From Verrucomicrobiia bacterium (GTDB lineage: Bacteria > Verrucomicrobiota > Verrucomicrobiia > JABWAM01), in contig JADZFN010000014.1 in assembly GCA_020849895.1 (NCBI GenBank), positions 1 to 59,047 of the forward strand: DNA of 59,047 nt, read 5' to 3'. The notes beneath the pieces were generated by a model, which worked only from the letters and a program-made list of their open reading frames with translations, searched no databases and was not told the DNA's origin. Positions 16,166 through 25,205 of this stretch are shown here, piece after piece; within the stretch, counting starts at the first letter, position 1; each line of letters begins with the position of its first letter. The position numbers and the translations under genes are program-made.

Positions 16166-17299
16166 TCAGCGGCAGCAGCCGCGGAGATCCACCGCCCACG
16201 CGCCTTCGACGCGCTCTCCGCGTACGAGGTGGTAACGATCGAAGAGGTTCACCGTCGGGTCGCAGTGGGAGACGACGAGTTCGAGGCGGTCACCGACGCG
16301 CAGGGGAGAGGCGCGGTCGGAGACCGTGACGCGGCCGTACTCATCGCCGAACCACTCGTAACGATAGCCGCCGCCTTCGGGACGAAGAATTTCGGGCGGT
16401 GCGCCGTCGCGATAAAGGGCCTTGAGGCCCGCGTCCACGGTGACGTACCCCCGCTGGTTGGCGCTGACAACGCTGGTGAGCAGCGTCAGCGCGGGGGGAA
16501 ACCCCTCGAAACGGCTGCGGTTTTTCAAGGTGCCGACCGCGAGATACTCGGCGTCCATCAGGGCGTAGGACCCCGGTTGAATCTCGGTGATCTCGGGAAT
16601 CTCGAGGTCCGTGTCGTGTGTGCCGGTGCCTCCGGCGGTGAAGATTTCGACGGCGAAACCTCCCGTGCGAAGTGCGCGGAAGATTTCCGCGGCGGGCGCG
16701 AGGCACACGCGCGAGGCGCGCCGCCGCTCGTCGGGATCCCGGAGATGCTGGATGTGCCCGGCGTAGGCCTGGACACCGCGGAGACGCAGCGAAGGCTGCG
16801 CGGCGATCTCGCGCGCGAGCGCAGGCGCCGCGCCGCAGGGGATTCCGGTGCGTCCGAGGCCGACGTCGAGATCGAGGAGGACGTCCGCGCGAAGCCCTTC
16901 AGGGCGAAGCAGCGCATCGAGACGGCGGACGGCTGCCGCCGAATCGAGCGTCAGGAGGAGCGTCGGGTCCTGCCGGAGGCAGTCGAGGAGCCGCCTCTCC
17001 TTGGTCGGGACCAACACGGGCCCCGTGACGAGCATGCCACGGAGCCCGGCGGCCAAGAGGGTTTCGGCTTCGGAGAGCTTGGCGACGCACACCCCTTCTG
17101 CGCCAAACTCGATCTGTCGGCGCGCGAGCGCGGAGCACTTGTGCGACTTGGCGTGCGGACGGAGCTTTTTCCCCCCCGCGCGCGCGCGCCGCTGCATTTC
17201 ACGGAGGTTCGCGTCGAGGAGATCGAGATCGAGGAGGAGGCAGGGGGTGTCGAGCGCGGAACGCGCCGAGGGAAAGGAGACGCCCCGATCGTGGTTCAC
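16166..17299 (-). CDS. D-threonine aldolase/D-serine dehydratase-like PLP enzyme (alanine racemase N-terminal fold)
   Basis: This 377-residue fold-type III PLP enzyme has the Schiff-base lysine in RPHAKSHKC. A glycine-rich phosphate-binding loop follows (TAGGTGTHDT). The C-terminal domain carries SHCDPTVNLFD, whose His and Cys bind the metal that distinguishes D-threonine aldolase and eukaryotic-type D-serine dehydratase from alanine racemase. It probably cleaves or deaminates a D-3-hydroxy amino acid. The start lies 13 bases from the end of fabI, so it is read on the fabI message. Confidence 0.85.
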   Translation of the reverse strand: MNHDRGVSFPSARSALDTPCLLLDLDLLDANLREMQRRARAGGKKLRPHAKSHKCSALARRQIEFGAEGVCVAKLSEAETLLAAGLRGMLVTGPVLVPTKERRLLDCLRQDPTLLLTLDSAAAVRRLDALLRPEGLRADVLLDLDVGLGRTGIPCGAAPALAREIAAQPSLRLRGVQAYAGHIQHLRDPDERRRASRVCLAPAAEIFRALRTGGFAVEIFTAGGTGTHDTDLEIPEITEIQPGSYALMDAEYLAVGTLKNRSRFEGFPPALTLLTSVVSANQRGYVTVDAGLKALYRDGAPPEILRPEGGGYRYEWFGDEYGRVTVSDRASPLRVGDRLELVVSHCDPTVNLFDRYHLVRGERVEGAWAVDLRGCCR

Positions 17300-17312
17300 A
17301 GCCCGCCTTCCT

Positions 17313-18116
17313 TCACATCCCCATGATCTCGTAGCCGCAGTCCGCGTAGATCACCTGGCCGGTGATGGCAGCGGAACCCGGAAGCGCGAGGAAGAGGCCC
17401 GTGGCGCCGAGTTCCTCAAGCTCGACGTTGCGCCGGAGCGGGGCGCGCTCCTCGTAATGTTTGAGCATCCGGCCGAAGTCGGAGATTCCGCGCGCGGCGA
17501 GCGTGTTCACGGGGCCGGCGCTGATCGCATTGACACGGATCTTCTTCGGGCCGAGGTCGTAGGCGAGATAGCGTACGCACGCCTCGAGCGAGGCCTTGGC
17601 GACGCCCATCACGTTGTAATGCGGCACCACTTTCGCCGCCCCGTAATAGCTCATCGCGAGAAGGCTGCCGCCGTCGGCCATGAGGGGCTCCGCGCGCCGC
17701 GCCATCGCGACGAGCGAATAGGCGCTGACGTCGTGGGCCATGCGGAACGCCTCTCGCGACGTGTCCGTGAAACGGCCTTCCAGCGCTTCTCTCGGAGCGA
17801 ATGCCACCGAGTGCAGAAGCAGGTCGAGCCGCCTGGCCTTCTCTCCGAACTGTTGAAACGCCGCGTCGAGATGCTCGTCGCGGCTCACGTCGCACGGCAG
17901 CGTCCGGGTCTCACCTCCCAGCGAGGCGGCCAGCTCCTCCACGTTTTCGCGGATGCGTTCTCCCTGGTAGGCGAGCGTCAGACGCGCGCCGGCGTCGTGC
18001 CAAGCCTTGGCGATCGCCCACGCGATGCTGCGCTTGTTGGCGACTCCGAAGACGAGGCCTTGCTTTCCCTCGAGAGGACGTCCCCGACCTGAATCGTGGA
18101 TAGCGGTTTCGTTCAT
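17313..18116 (-). CDS. fabI: Enoyl-[acyl-carrier-protein] reductase (NADH) FabI
   Basis: This 267-residue enzyme reduces trans-2-enoyl-ACP in the last step of each fatty-acid elongation round. FabI features include GVANKRSIAWAIAKA at the cofactor site, LLHSVAFAP, and SYYGAAKVVPHYNVMGVAKASLE, which holds the Tyr-x6-Lys pair. The ending ITGQVIYADCGYEIMGM is also typical. The frame extends upstream to 18431, but the ATG at 18116 gives the standard length and follows a promoter that would leave only a few leader bases. Confidence 0.95.
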   Translation of the reverse strand: MNETAIHDSGRGRPLEGKQGLVFGVANKRSIAWAIAKAWHDAGARLTLAYQGERIRENVEELAASLGGETRTLPCDVSRDEHLDAAFQQFGEKARRLDLLLHSVAFAPREALEGRFTDTSREAFRMAHDVSAYSLVAMARRAEPLMADGGSLLAMSYYGAAKVVPHYNVMGVAKASLEACVRYLAYDLGPKKIRVNAISAGPVNTLAARGISDFGRMLKHYEERAPLRRNVELEELGATGLFLALPGSAAITGQVIYADCGYEIMGM

Positions 18117-18126
18117 AGGACGCACA

Positions 18127-18154
18127 GATTTACCCGGGAAAAGTTTTCTTGCAA
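18127..18154 (-). promoter_or_regulatory. Putative promoter of fabI
   Basis: Reading the minus strand, TTGCAA (18149-18154) is followed after 16 bases by TAAATC (18127-18132). The predicted start would be about 4 bases before the fabI ATG, so the message would have almost no leader. Confidence 0.45.
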
Positions 18155-18200
18155 GCTCGAAATGGTGGTGGGACATTTCCCTCGCGCTGAAAGAAATTTC

Positions 18201-18209
18201 TGCTAGAGT
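18201..18209 (+). promoter_or_regulatory. Extended -10 element of the coiled-coil protein gene
   Basis: TGC followed by TAGAGT (18204-18209) ends exactly six bases before the ATG at 18216. There is no recognisable -35; the extended TG motif may compensate. Confidence 0.4.
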
Positions 18210-18215
18210 GTCTCC

Positions 18216-18725
18216 ATGAAACGCCTGTCGGCTTGCGCGCTGGTGTGCTTGATCTCCGCCTTGGGGGTTCGGGCGACCGAACCTTCCGCGGCACCCTCCC
18301 GCGAATCGCTGACCGAGGAAATCCGGCGGCTCGACGCGGAGATCGAGCGCCTGAACGACCGCCTTCTCATGACCCCGTCCCGCGAAGTCGCCCTCCGCCA
18401 ACCGATCGAGCGCGACCTCCGCAGCAAACAACGCGCGCTCGCCGAAAAACAGCGGGTGCTCGACGCACTGGCCGCACCGCCCTCCGCCGCGATCGGATCC
18501 GGCCTCCGGCCCATTGCGAAGCTTTTCAAGGAAGGCAAGGACTCCGAAGGCCTCGTCCGCTGGAGGTCATGGCTGACGTCGAAGGAGGCTCCGAAGGACC
18601 TTTCTCCCGACGGCCTTCGCGGACCGGCCGAGCAAATCGCCGCGCAGGTTTCCGAAGACGCGAAAGTTCGCGACGCGCTCGTCCGGAAGCTCCTCGGTGC
18701 GACGCCGAAGCCGGCGAAGGAATAG
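18216..18725 (+). CDS. Secreted coiled-coil protein of unknown function
   Basis: This 169-residue protein has a signal peptide (MKRLSACALVCLISALGVRA) and then a charged helical stretch from about residue 28 to 85. That stretch, EEIRRLDAEIERLNDRL, has leucines at heptad spacing and should form a coiled coil. The C-terminal half is rich in Lys and Ala with no known motif. I do not recognise a family. It has its own promoter-like -10 and lies 52 bases upstream of the UDP-glucose dehydrogenase gene, so the two may share a transcript. Confidence 0.7.
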   Translation: MKRLSACALVCLISALGVRATEPSAAPSRESLTEEIRRLDAEIERLNDRLLMTPSREVALRQPIERDLRSKQRALAEKQRVLDALAAPPSAAIGSGLRPIAKLFKEGKDSEGLVRWRSWLTSKEAPKDLSPDGLRGPAEQIAAQVSEDAKVRDALVRKLLGATPKPAKE

Positions 18726-18777
18726 CTCCTCGGAATTCCGCCGGGACGCCGAAAGAAACCAGGAGAGGAATGCGCGG

Positions 18778-20070
18778 ATGAAAGTCACCCTCGTCGGCTC
18801 CGGATACGTCGGCCTCGTCACGGGCGCCTGCTTCGCCGAGAAGGGGCACGACGTCGTCTGCGTGGACAACGATCCAAAAAAGGTCGAGCTCCTCAGGGCC
18901 GGCCATATCCCGATCTACGAACCCGGCCTCGAGGAGATGGTCAAGCGCAACGCCGTCGCGGGGCGGCTCCGTTTCACCCAGAGCACGGCGGAAGGGGTCG
19001 AACACGGGCAAATCGTCTTCATCGCGGTGCCGACCCCGCCGCTCGACGACGGCTCGGTGGACCTGAGCTTCATCGAAGCCGTGGCGAGAGAGATCGCCGG
19101 CAGCCTCCGGAAATATACGGTGATCGTGGACAAGAGCACCGTTCCCGTGAAGACCGGCGAAAAGGTGGCCGAAACGATCCGTCGCTATAACCAGCACAAG
19201 GCCGATTTCGACGTTGTCTCGAATCCCGAGTTTCTCCGCGAGGGTTCGGCGATCGAGGACTTGATGCATCCCGATCGCATCGTGATCGGCGTGATGAGCC
19301 ACCGCCCGGTCCCGCTGATGCGTGAGCTCTACGCCCCGTTCGCCTGTCCGCACTTCATCCTGACCGACATCAATTCGGCCGAGCTGATCAAGCATGCCTC
19401 CAACTCCTTCCTCGCGCTGAAGATCTCTTACGCCAACGCCCTCGCCGAAATCTGCGAGAAATCAGGCGCCAACGTGGAGGAGGTTGTCAACGGCATGGGG
19501 TACGATCGCCGCATCGGACGCGCCTTTCTGAACGCCGGCCCCGGTTACGGCGGCTCCTGCTTCCCGAAGGACATCGCTGCGTTCATCAAGATCGCCGAGC
19601 AGCTCGGCTGCGACTTCCGCCTCCTGCGTGAGGTCCAGAGAATCAATGCCGCAGCCCTCGAACGCTGTTATCAGAAGCTCCAGCAAGAACTTTGGGTGAT
19701 CAAGGGCAAAACCGTCGGAATCCTCGGCCTCGCCTTCAAGCCGAACACCGACGATCTCCGCTCCTCCCCGGCGATCGCCCTCGCCCGCCGCCTTCTCGCC
19801 GGGGAAGCGAAGGTGCGCGCCTACGATCCCAAGGCCATGGAGAAAGCGCGTGAAGATCTTCCGGCGGCAACCTTCTGTGCGTCGCCCCTCGAAGCCGCCC
19901 AAGGATGCGACGCCTTGGTGCTCATGACGGAATGGGACGAGTTCCGACAGCTCAACCTCGTGGAGCTTCGCGCCGCGATGCTCCACCCGTTCCTCCTCGA
20001 CACGCGCAACCTTTTCGATGCGACGGCGATGGCCTCGGCGGGGATCCGTTACAAATCGGTGGGGAGATAG
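18778..20070 (+). CDS. ugd: UDP-glucose 6-dehydrogenase
   Basis: This 430-residue enzyme oxidises UDP-glucose to UDP-glucuronate, a precursor for acidic polysaccharides. It has the N-terminal Rossmann motif VTLVGSGYVGLVTGACF, the central ELIKHASNSFLALKISYANA helix, and the catalytic cysteine in GPGYGGSCFPKD. The C-terminal Rossmann-like domain starts at GKTVGILGLAFKPNTDDLR. The ATG at 18778 is preceded by AGGAG, a rare clear Shine-Dalgarno sequence in this window. UDP-GlcDH could also act on UDP-sugars such as UDP-GlcNAc or UDP-ManNAc; the GlcDH call rests on overall motif match. Confidence 0.9.
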   Translation: MKVTLVGSGYVGLVTGACFAEKGHDVVCVDNDPKKVELLRAGHIPIYEPGLEEMVKRNAVAGRLRFTQSTAEGVEHGQIVFIAVPTPPLDDGSVDLSFIEAVAREIAGSLRKYTVIVDKSTVPVKTGEKVAETIRRYNQHKADFDVVSNPEFLREGSAIEDLMHPDRIVIGVMSHRPVPLMRELYAPFACPHFILTDINSAELIKHASNSFLALKISYANALAEICEKSGANVEEVVNGMGYDRRIGRAFLNAGPGYGGSCFPKDIAAFIKIAEQLGCDFRLLREVQRINAAALERCYQKLQQELWVIKGKTVGILGLAFKPNTDDLRSSPAIALARRLLAGEAKVRAYDPKAMEKAREDLPAATFCASPLEAAQGCDALVLMTEWDEFRQLNLVELRAAMLHPFLLDTRNLFDATAMASAGIRYKSVGR

Positions 20071-20085
20071 GCGAGGCCGCGCGTA

Positions 20086-20105
20086 TCGGGCGCTCCCCCG
20101 CCCGA
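20086..20105. terminator. Hairpin between convergent ugd and small membrane protein genes
   Basis: TCGGGCG (20086-20092) and CGCCCGA (20099-20105) form a 7 bp stem with a 6-base loop, between the ends of two converging genes. There is no T run, so factor-independent termination is uncertain. Confidence 0.3.
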
Positions 20106-20113
20106 CACTCGGA

Positions 20114-20365
20114 TTAGTCGCCGAAAGGCCAGGCAAGCCACTTCAGGATCTGGGGGCCGTAAAAGAGAAAGGCCACTGCAACGCTTGTGGCGAGCAGCGC
20201 CAGCACGAGCGCGAGCAACCAGGGATGACGGAACCCTTCACCTTCTCCCGCCGAGTAATGCCGCCGCCGCCGTTTCATCTTCAGGCGACGCGAGTCGCCG
20301 GAAATCGGAGGAAGGGCTTGGGGCGGAGGGATGGCCTCCGGCGCTTGTTCCAGTTCGGCGCTCAC
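20114..20365 (-). CDS. Small single-pass membrane protein
   Basis: This 83-residue protein starts at GTG (20365). It has a proline-rich N-terminal half, a strongly basic patch (MKRRRRHYSAG) and one hydrophobic helix from about residue 49 to 71 (LLALVLALLATSVAVAFLFYG). The basic patch before the helix predicts an N-in orientation. No family is recognised. It converges on ugd and diverges from galK. Confidence 0.55.
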   Translation of the reverse strand: MSAELEQAPEAIPPPQALPPISGDSRRLKMKRRRRHYSAGEGEGFRHPWLLALVLALLATSVAVAFLFYGPQILKWLAWPFGD

Positions 20366-20481
20366 GGCTCGAATCGTTCTGCGCCCAAGTTCAGCATCTC
20401 CAACTTCCGGAGCAAGAGAAAACTCTTTGATTTTACATTGGCCATTGATCCCCGGACATCGGACATTCTCCTTCCTCTCCC

Positions 20482-21591
20482 ATGCTTTCCTCCTTCGCTC
20501 CCGGACGGCTCGAGCTGATCGGCAACCACACCGATTACAACGAAGGTTTCGTCCTCGCTTTCGCGATCAACCTCGGAATTGCGCTCGAGGGGGAAACGCG
20601 CGAGGACGGGCGGGTGCGCGTCGTCAACCCGGAATTCGGCGAAACCACGTTCGCGCTTTCTCCGCTCGAAAAAGACTCTGCCGCTCCGTGGGTCAACTAC
20701 GTGAAGGGTGTTCTGCTCCAGTTCCAGCAGGCAGGCGCACCCCTCGGAGGCTTCGAGATGCGTGTTCGGTCCGATCTTCCCGCCGGCGCGGGGATGAGCT
20801 CGAGCGCAGCGATCGAAGTCGCAACCGCCCTCCTCGTCCAAAAACTTTTCAATTTCGAAGTCGGCGACATGGAAAACCCGGAGGTCCTCATGGCCCTTGC
20901 TCGACTCTGCCGCGCCGCCGAGAACGACTTCGTGGGCATGAAGTGCGGAATCCTCGACCAGGCGACCAGCCTGCTCGGGAAAAAAAATCATGCCATCCTC
21001 CTCGATTGTCGCACCGAAGAAGTCGAGACCGTTCCGCTCCATCCCGACTTTTGCTTCGTCGTCTGCCACACGGGTGCCGCGCACGCGCTTCTTTCCTCGA
21101 AGTACAACGCGCGCCGCACGGAGTGCCAAGACGCCGTGCGCGTCCTTCGCTTCAAGGGCGCGCCGGTCGAAGCCCTGCGCGATGCGACTGCGGAGATGCT
21201 CCAGCGGCATACCGCCGATTTCCGTCCGCAGGTCTTCCAGCGCGCGATGCATGTCGTCACCGAGAACACCCGCGTCCTCGCCGCACGGGAGGCCATGCGC
21301 AACAGCGACATGCCCCGACTCGGACGGCTCCTGGGCGAGTCGCACGAAAGCTCCCGAGACGCCTTCGAGAATAGCACCCCGTATCTCGACCGGCTCGTCG
21401 AGATCGCCCGAGGGCATCCCGCCTGTCTCGGGGCGCGGCTCACGGGTGGAGGTTTTGGAGGCGCCACACTCAACCTCGTCGCCCGCGCCGACGCCGAGAC
21501 GTTCGCCGACGACCTCGCCAGCCGCTACCGCAACGAGACTTCCAAGGAACCCCGAACCTGGATCGTCGAGGCTGGAGACGGCGCCCGCTGA
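20482..21591 (+). CDS. galK: Galactokinase
   Basis: This 369-residue GHMP kinase phosphorylates galactose at C1 in the Leloir pathway. The galactokinase signature near the N terminus appears as APGRLELIGNHTDYNEGF (the canonical form has NLIGEHTDYN). The GHMP ATP loop is DLPAGAGMSSSAAIEVA. GMKCGILDQATSLLG contains the catalytic Asp. SDMPRLGRLLGESHESS and TGGGFGGATLNLV are the remaining GHMP motifs. The Asn in place of Glu in IGNHTDY is seen in some members of this family, but sugar specificity is inferred. The next gene starts 14 bases on. Confidence 0.88.
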   Translation: MLSSFAPGRLELIGNHTDYNEGFVLAFAINLGIALEGETREDGRVRVVNPEFGETTFALSPLEKDSAAPWVNYVKGVLLQFQQAGAPLGGFEMRVRSDLPAGAGMSSSAAIEVATALLVQKLFNFEVGDMENPEVLMALARLCRAAENDFVGMKCGILDQATSLLGKKNHAILLDCRTEEVETVPLHPDFCFVVCHTGAAHALLSSKYNARRTECQDAVRVLRFKGAPVEALRDATAEMLQRHTADFRPQVFQRAMHVVTENTRVLAAREAMRNSDMPRLGRLLGESHESSRDAFENSTPYLDRLVEIARGHPACLGARLTGGGFGGATLNLVARADAETFADDLASRYRNETSKEPRTWIVEAGDGAR

Positions 21592-21605
21592 CGCTTCGCC
21601 CCGCC

Positions 21606-23585
21606 ATGTTGGATTACGCGAAGGAACTCAACCCCCAGCAGCTCGCCGCCGTGCAGGCGGACCCCGGTCCCATCCTCGTCATCGCCGGTGCCGGTAGCGG
21701 CAAGACACGCACGCTCACCTACCGCGTCGCCTGGCTCGTCGAGAACGGCCTCCCGCCCGACCGCCTCCTGCTCCTGACCTTCACCAACAAGGCCGCGCGA
21801 GAAATGCTCGACCGCGTCGCCTCCCTCTTCCCTCTCGACGGCGGGCGCGTCTGGGGCGGCACCTTCCATTCCGTGGCCAATCGCATCCTGCGCCGCCACG
21901 CACGCGCGCTCGATTACCGGCCCAACTACGCCATCCTCGACCGCGAAGATTCGAAGGACCTCCTCGGCGTCTGCATTCCGGAAGCAGGCGTGGACATCAA
22001 GGAGCGCCGCTTCCCGAAACCCGACGTCATTCTCGAAGCGCTCAGCCTCGCCGCAAACACCGACCGCACTGTCGAGGAGATCGTTGCCGCCCAGTTTCCG
22101 TGGTTCGAGGAGGTCGTCCCCGACCTCGTCCGCATCGCGAAGCTTTACGCCGAACGCAAGCGTCAGGCCAATGCGATGGACTACGACGACCTCCTCCTCA
22201 ACCTCCGGAACCTCCTCGAAGACCATCCTGAGATCGCCGAGCTCTACCAACGCCAATTCCTCGCGATCCTCGTGGACGAGTTCCAAGACACGAACCGCCT
22301 CCAGTCCGATCTCGTGGACCTCCTCGCCGCTCGGCGCCGCCACGTGATGGTCGTCGGGGACGACGCCCAGAGTATCTACAGTTGGCGCGGCGCGAACTTC
22401 CGTAACATCATGGAGTTCCCGAAGCGTTATCCCGACGCGCGCATCTTCAAGATCGAGCAAAACTACCGCAGCACACCTCAGATCCTCACGCTCGCCAACC
22501 ACGCCATCCGCGCCAACACCCAGCAGTTCCACAAGGAACTCCAACCCACACGCAAAGACGGCCCTCCCCCCCAGCTTGTCCCCGTCTACAACAGTTCCGA
22601 GCAAGCCGCGTTCGTCGCCGGCCAGCTGCTCGAGCTCCGCGACCAGGGAGTCGAGCTCCGCGAAATGGCTGTGCTCTATCGTTCCCACTTCCATTCGATG
22701 GAGCTCCAGATGGAGCTGACCCGTCGCAACATCCCTTTCACGATCACTTCCGGTCTTCGTTTCTTCGAACAGGCGCATATCAAGGACCTCGCCGCCCATC
22801 TCAAGCTCGCGGTCAATCCGCGCGACGAGCTCGCCTTCAAACGCCTCGTCCGTATGCTCCCCAAGATCGGCGTCGCCACCGCCTCCAAGCTCTGGGCCAA
22901 GCTCCTCCCGATCCGGTCCACCGGCGGCGACGACCCGCCTCCCCTGGCTTTGGGCCTCCGTGAGCTGGCTTCGTCGGTTCCGAAGATCGCCCAAAAACCC
23001 TGGCAGCAGTTCAGCGAGACGATGGCTCATCTCTCCGATTCCGCCCTCTTTGCGGACCCTGCACGCATGATCCGCATGGTGCTCGACTCCGGCTACGAGG
23101 ACTATCTCAAGGCCAGCTTCGACAACTACCTCGCCCGCCGCGACGACCTCACCCAGCTCGCGGGCTACGCCACTCGCTTCAAAGACGTCGCCGCTTTTCT
23201 CAGCGACCTCGCCCTTCTCAGCAATGTTGAATCCGAGGACGCCGGCGTCCAACCCCGCGACAACGAGAGCGTCCGTCTCAGCACCGTCCATCAGGCCAAG
23301 GGACAGGAGTTCGCCGCGGTCTTCGTGATCACGCTCAACGACGGTGCGTTTCCCAACACGCGCGCGCTTGAAGCGCCTGAGGGCGAGGAGGAGGAGCGCC
23401 GCCTTTTCTACGTGGCGGTCACCCGCGCCCGCGACGAGCTTTACCTCTGCTTTCCCCAGATCCGTCTCGGCAACTCCGGCGGCGACGCCTTCCAGAAACC
23501 TTCTCGATTCCTCTCCGAAATCCCTGCGACGCTTTACGAAAAGGTCGCGGTTGAGCCTGCCTACGGCCGTTTCGCCGACGATTGA
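21606..23585 (+). CDS. UvrD/Rep-family superfamily 1A DNA helicase
   Basis: This 659-residue ATP-dependent 3'-5' helicase unwinds DNA in repair or replication restart. It has LNPQQLAAV (Q motif), AGAGSGKTRTL (motif I), LLTFTNKAAREML (Ia), ILVDEFQDTNRLQ (II), VGDDAQSIYSWRGA (III), EQNYRS (IV), STVHQAKGQEFAAVFV (V) and FYVAVTRARDELYLCFP (VI). It is shorter than PcrA or UvrD (about 720) and lacks their C-terminal extension, as do many Rep-like forms. It is probably co-transcribed with galK, although their functions do not suggest a link. Confidence 0.93.
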   Translation: MLDYAKELNPQQLAAVQADPGPILVIAGAGSGKTRTLTYRVAWLVENGLPPDRLLLLTFTNKAAREMLDRVASLFPLDGGRVWGGTFHSVANRILRRHARALDYRPNYAILDREDSKDLLGVCIPEAGVDIKERRFPKPDVILEALSLAANTDRTVEEIVAAQFPWFEEVVPDLVRIAKLYAERKRQANAMDYDDLLLNLRNLLEDHPEIAELYQRQFLAILVDEFQDTNRLQSDLVDLLAARRRHVMVVGDDAQSIYSWRGANFRNIMEFPKRYPDARIFKIEQNYRSTPQILTLANHAIRANTQQFHKELQPTRKDGPPPQLVPVYNSSEQAAFVAGQLLELRDQGVELREMAVLYRSHFHSMELQMELTRRNIPFTITSGLRFFEQAHIKDLAAHLKLAVNPRDELAFKRLVRMLPKIGVATASKLWAKLLPIRSTGGDDPPPLALGLRELASSVPKIAQKPWQQFSETMAHLSDSALFADPARMIRMVLDSGYEDYLKASFDNYLARRDDLTQLAGYATRFKDVAAFLSDLALLSNVESEDAGVQPRDNESVRLSTVHQAKGQEFAAVFVITLNDGAFPNTRALEAPEGEEEERRLFYVAVTRARDELYLCFPQIRLGNSGGDAFQKPSRFLSEIPATLYEKVAVEPAYGRFADD

Positions 23586-23761
23586 CCAACCTATCTCGGA
23601 ATTCGCACCGGAAACGCATCCGGAAGGCGTGCGGAAATCAAAAAGGCACTTTCCCCCTCCTCCAACCTGCGCCCTCCGATTTCTTCTTGCCCCCCTTCTT
23701 CGCTTCGCCACTTCTTCTGGTCACCGCATTTCCCGCCTCAAGACCCTTCCTTCCTTCTCCG

Positions 23762-24919
23762 ATGCGCTTCCTCATCGCTCCCGATAAATACAAAGGTGGG
23801 CTTTCCGCGGAAGGCGTCGCCCGGGCGATCGCCCGAGGGCTTCGCGACGCCTTCCCGCGCGCAAGCCTCCGGCTCATGCCGCTCGCCGACGGCGGCGACG
23901 GCACCGCGCGCATCCTTTCCCGCGCGTTCAAGGCCCGGAATCGGAGCACACGCGTCCAAGGGCCGCGCTTCCGCCCCGTGAACGCCGCATGGGGCCTGCT
24001 CGGAACGCGCGCGTTCATGGATATGGCGAGCGCTTCGGGGCTTGCCCTCCTCAAGCCTGAAGAACGCGATCCGATGCAGGCCACCAGCCGCGGGATCGGC
24101 CAGTTGATTCTCGCCGCGACAAAGGCCGGCGCCCGAGAAATTACCCTCGGCGTGGGCGGCAGCGCCACCGTGGACGGCGGCCTCGGCGCGCTTCGCGCCC
24201 TCGGCATCCGCTTCCTCGACGCCCGGAGGCGCGACGTCCCCGAAGGCGGCGCAGGCCTGCTCCGGATCGCCACTGTGGACACCTCGGCCTGCTGCCTCCG
24301 AGGAACCCGGCTCGCACTCATCCTCCTCTCCGATGTCACGAATCCTCTCCTCGGCCCCAAGGGCGCCGCACCGGTGTTCGGGCCTCAGAAGGGCGCGTCG
24401 CCTGAGAAAGTCAAAGCGCTCACGCGCGGCCTCGAACGTCTTGGCGCCGCGATCCTCAGAGCGACTGGCTGCCCCGTGGCGCGCATGCCGCACGGCGGCG
24501 CCGCGGGAGGGATCGTCGCAGGCTTCTCGGGCCTCCTCGGCACGATCCCCGGCATCGAGGTCCGCGCCGTGAGCGGCATCGAGCATCTCCTGCGCGAGCT
24601 CGACGCCGACGCAGCCGTTCGCAAGGCGGACTGGATCTTCACGGGCGAAGGACGCCTCGACGACCAGACCGAACGCGGCAAGACCCTCGCCGGTCTCGCC
24701 GCCCTCTGCCGACGCCATCGCAAGCCCGTCATCGCCATCGCCGGCAGCCTCGACATCTCCCTCGCCTCCATGGACCGGATGGGTCTGCAGGCGGTCTTCG
24801 CCATCCCGCGCCGGTCCTGCACGCTGGCCGAGTCCATCGCCCATGAATCCGCCTGGATCCGCGCCACTGCCGCGAACGCCGCCCGCCTGATCCGCGCGGC
24901 GTCGCACGGCCACGACTGA
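23762..24919 (+). CDS. Glycerate 2-kinase (GarK/GlxK family)
   Basis: This 385-residue enzyme phosphorylates D-glycerate, feeding it into glycolysis. The family opening MRFLIAPDKYKGGLSAEGVARAI is clear, with LPLADGGDGTA-like LMPLADGGDGTARIL next. GVGGSATVDGGLGALRALG and DWIFTGEGRLDDQTERGKTLAG complete the fold. The frame is open from 23582, but the ATG at 23762 matches the family's N terminus. A 176-base gap separates it from the helicase. It could take glycerate made by the D-2-hydroxyacid dehydrogenase type chemistry of the first cluster, but that is only a guess. Confidence 0.92.
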   Translation: MRFLIAPDKYKGGLSAEGVARAIARGLRDAFPRASLRLMPLADGGDGTARILSRAFKARNRSTRVQGPRFRPVNAAWGLLGTRAFMDMASASGLALLKPEERDPMQATSRGIGQLILAATKAGAREITLGVGGSATVDGGLGALRALGIRFLDARRRDVPEGGAGLLRIATVDTSACCLRGTRLALILLSDVTNPLLGPKGAAPVFGPQKGASPEKVKALTRGLERLGAAILRATGCPVARMPHGGAAGGIVAGFSGLLGTIPGIEVRAVSGIEHLLRELDADAAVRKADWIFTGEGRLDDQTERGKTLAGLAALCRRHRKPVIAIAGSLDISLASMDRMGLQAVFAIPRRSCTLAESIAHESAWIRATAANAARLIRAASHGHD

Positions 24920-25205
24920 TTTTAATTCCGACCTTCGGGATTCAAGGCGCACGTGGGAGGCTCGCGCGACCGCAGTCCGGAGTTCCCGATTTTTTTCATC
25001 GCTTCGGTTTCGGAAAGCACATCGGGAGACGGCGCAAATTCCCAAAAAGGATGCGCCGGGTTTGCTGTGGCGTGAGGGCCGGGATTCGGGGCGCATGACA
25101 AATTGTAGGGCGTTTTACTGGCCTTCGCGGGATTGACGTGGCAGGCTCGCGCGTCTCTGCCCGCGCGAGACCGGGGAGACTTCCAGAAAGAGAGCGAAAA
25201 CGGAC
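24920..25205 (+). other. Intergenic region with a GC-rich hairpin ahead of homospermidine synthase
   Basis: No coding frame is convincing here. An 8 bp perfect stem, CTCGCGCG (25146-25153) with CGCGCGAG (25162-25169), lies in the probable leader 37 bases before the start codon. TTGACG at 25133-25138 could be a -35, but I see no matching -10. Confidence 0.35.

Noticed and set aside
21525..23711. 728-codon open frame antisense to the helicase
   Set aside because: The plus strand carries all SF1 helicase motifs; the antisense product has no recognisable domain.
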